Shown piece by piece: positions 63,380 through 64,000 of a DNA stretch of 64,000 bases. The number at the start of each line of letters is the position of its first letter. Positions within the stretch are counted from its first letter, which is position 1. The notes below the pieces were generated by a model, which did no database searches, was not told the origin of the DNA, and was given only the letters and a program-made list of their open reading frames with translations. The translations under genes were made by a program, and so were the position numbers. The stretch is from JAFTYO01 sp045644765. Lineage in GTDB: Bacteria > Pseudomonadota > Alphaproteobacteria > RF32 > CAG-239. The DNA is taken from NCBI GenBank assembly GCA_045644765.1, contig JAZRHM010000038.1, forward strand, positions 62,001-126,000. The letters are read 5' to 3'.

Positions 63380-63407
63380 ATTATACCAAATTTAAAAATC
63401 TCATCAA
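63380..63407 (-). promoter_or_regulatory. Minus-strand promoter in the antiporter upstream region
   Basis: TTGATG (63402-63407), a 16-base spacer and TATAAT (63380-63385) on the minus strand. The transcript would run about 75 bases to the terminator at 63298 and contains only a seven-codon frame (MKKNVSL). The rest of the 63216-63532 gap shows no gene. Confidence 0.5.
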
Positions 63408-63532
63408 AACGCTTTCATAAATGTATGCTATGCAGTAATATATCATAGTTAAAAAATCAAATATTTTCATTGCAAAATTTTATGAATATGCTTTACTATT
63501 AATAAAATTTTTTATTTTTTAGGAGGTTTATT

Positions 63533-64000
63533 ATGGAATTTGCATTAGTATTAGTTGTATTCTGTTTTATTGTTCTTGCATCATCAATTAAAATTGTACC
63601 TCAAGGATATGAATGGACCGTTGAAACATGGGGAAGATACACAAGAACACTTGCGCCAGGTCTTCATATCATTACCCCGATAATTGAAAAGATCGGAGCA
63701 AAAGTCAGTCGCATGGAACAAGTTTTAGATGTTCCATCACAAGATGTAATTACAAAAGATAATGCTATGGTCAGAGTAGATGGCGTTTTGTTTTATCAAG
63801 TGCAAAAAACTTCTTATGCAACATACCAAGTAAGCGATTTGACATATGCTATCTTAAACCTGATTATGACTAACATCAGAACCGTTATCGGTTCTATGGA
63901 AATTGACGAGTTGTTGTCACAACGTGATGATATCAATCACAGACTTCTTTCTGTTGTTGATGAAGCAACTATTCCTTGGGGTGTTAAAGTTACTCGTGTT
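63533..64000 (+). CDS. SPFH/stomatin-family membrane protein, N-terminal part
   Basis: The frame is open to the window end (156 codons seen). After one membrane segment (FALVLVVFCFIVLASSI) comes the SPFH domain: KIVPQGYEWTVETWGRYTRT, LAPGLHIITPII, MEQVLDVPSQDVITKDNAMV and SVVDEATIPWGVKVTRV. It fits the QmcA/stomatin group, which forms large membrane rings that often modulate FtsH-type proteases. AGGAGG precedes the ATG. An NfeD-type partner might follow outside the window. Confidence 0.9.
   Translation, partial: MEFALVLVVFCFIVLASSIKIVPQGYEWTVETWGRYTRTLAPGLHIITPIIEKIGAKVSRMEQVLDVPSQDVITKDNAMVRVDGVLFYQVQKTSYATYQVSDLTYAILNLIMTNIRTVIGSMEIDELLSQRDDINHRLLSVVDEATIPWGVKVTRV

Overview
This AT-rich window looks like a chromosomal segment from an uncultured, probably host-associated alphaproteobacterium. 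That assignment is inferred from gene content and order. The supporting signs are a DUF1013/TrcR regulator, the maf-rng-yacG run, a DksA that has lost most of its zinc cysteines, rodZ-hisS-prfA linkage, PtsP (EI-Ntr), LolA and GatCAB. Most genes have clear AGGAG-type ribosome binding sites. A minority of surface-protein genes lack them.

Layout. 1-12.6 kb is a long minus-strand run of housekeeping genes: cobB, sppA, gatC-gatA-gatB, a nucleoside-hydrolase-like gene, a ZIP metal transporter, uvrC, pgsA and an OmpR/EnvZ-type two-component pair. tRNA-Cys and tRNA-Asn lie just upstream. 12.9-19 kb carries rpiB-glyA, a structured RNA candidate, a lone glycosyltransferase, a truncated DEAD-box-like protein and yebC-ruvC. 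19-24.5 kb has an LdcA/Mur-ligase pair (probable murein recycling), two small membrane HExxH proteins and a TetR regulator with a palindromic operator.

24.5-29.6 kb is a chaperone-usher fimbrial operon with two DUF4402-like subunits, a PapD-type chaperone and an usher. Behind it are about 1 kb of noncoding DNA with long direct repeats and a prepilin-like gene. 31.3-36.3 kb is an AcrAB-type RND pump with its AcrR-type repressor and operator. Next to it is tRNA-Ala, whose 3' end plus terminator is duplicated nearby.

37.4-43 kb holds ptsP, rodZ, hisS and prfA. 43-46.5 kb carries envelope proteins, two of which look Bacteroidota-like, and trcR with a lysine-rich tail. 46.6-54.8 kb has another prepilin-like gene, dksA, maf-rng-yacG, a CDF exporter, a patatin, an ABC exporter, fba and lolA. 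54.8-59.2 kb has a 6S-like RNA candidate, a lipoprotein, a secreted nuclease and rplU-rpmA-obgE-rsfS. 59.3-61.3 kb is a tandem array of three related outer-membrane-type proteins, each with its own strong promoter and terminator and no Shine-Dalgarno sequence. The window ends with a CPA2 antiporter and a truncated SPFH/stomatin gene.

No phage, insertion sequence or CRISPR array was seen. The most unusual parts are the 59-61 kb array, the fimbrial locus with its repeats, the tRNA-Ala duplication, the two structured RNA candidates and the prepilins with Arg at +1.
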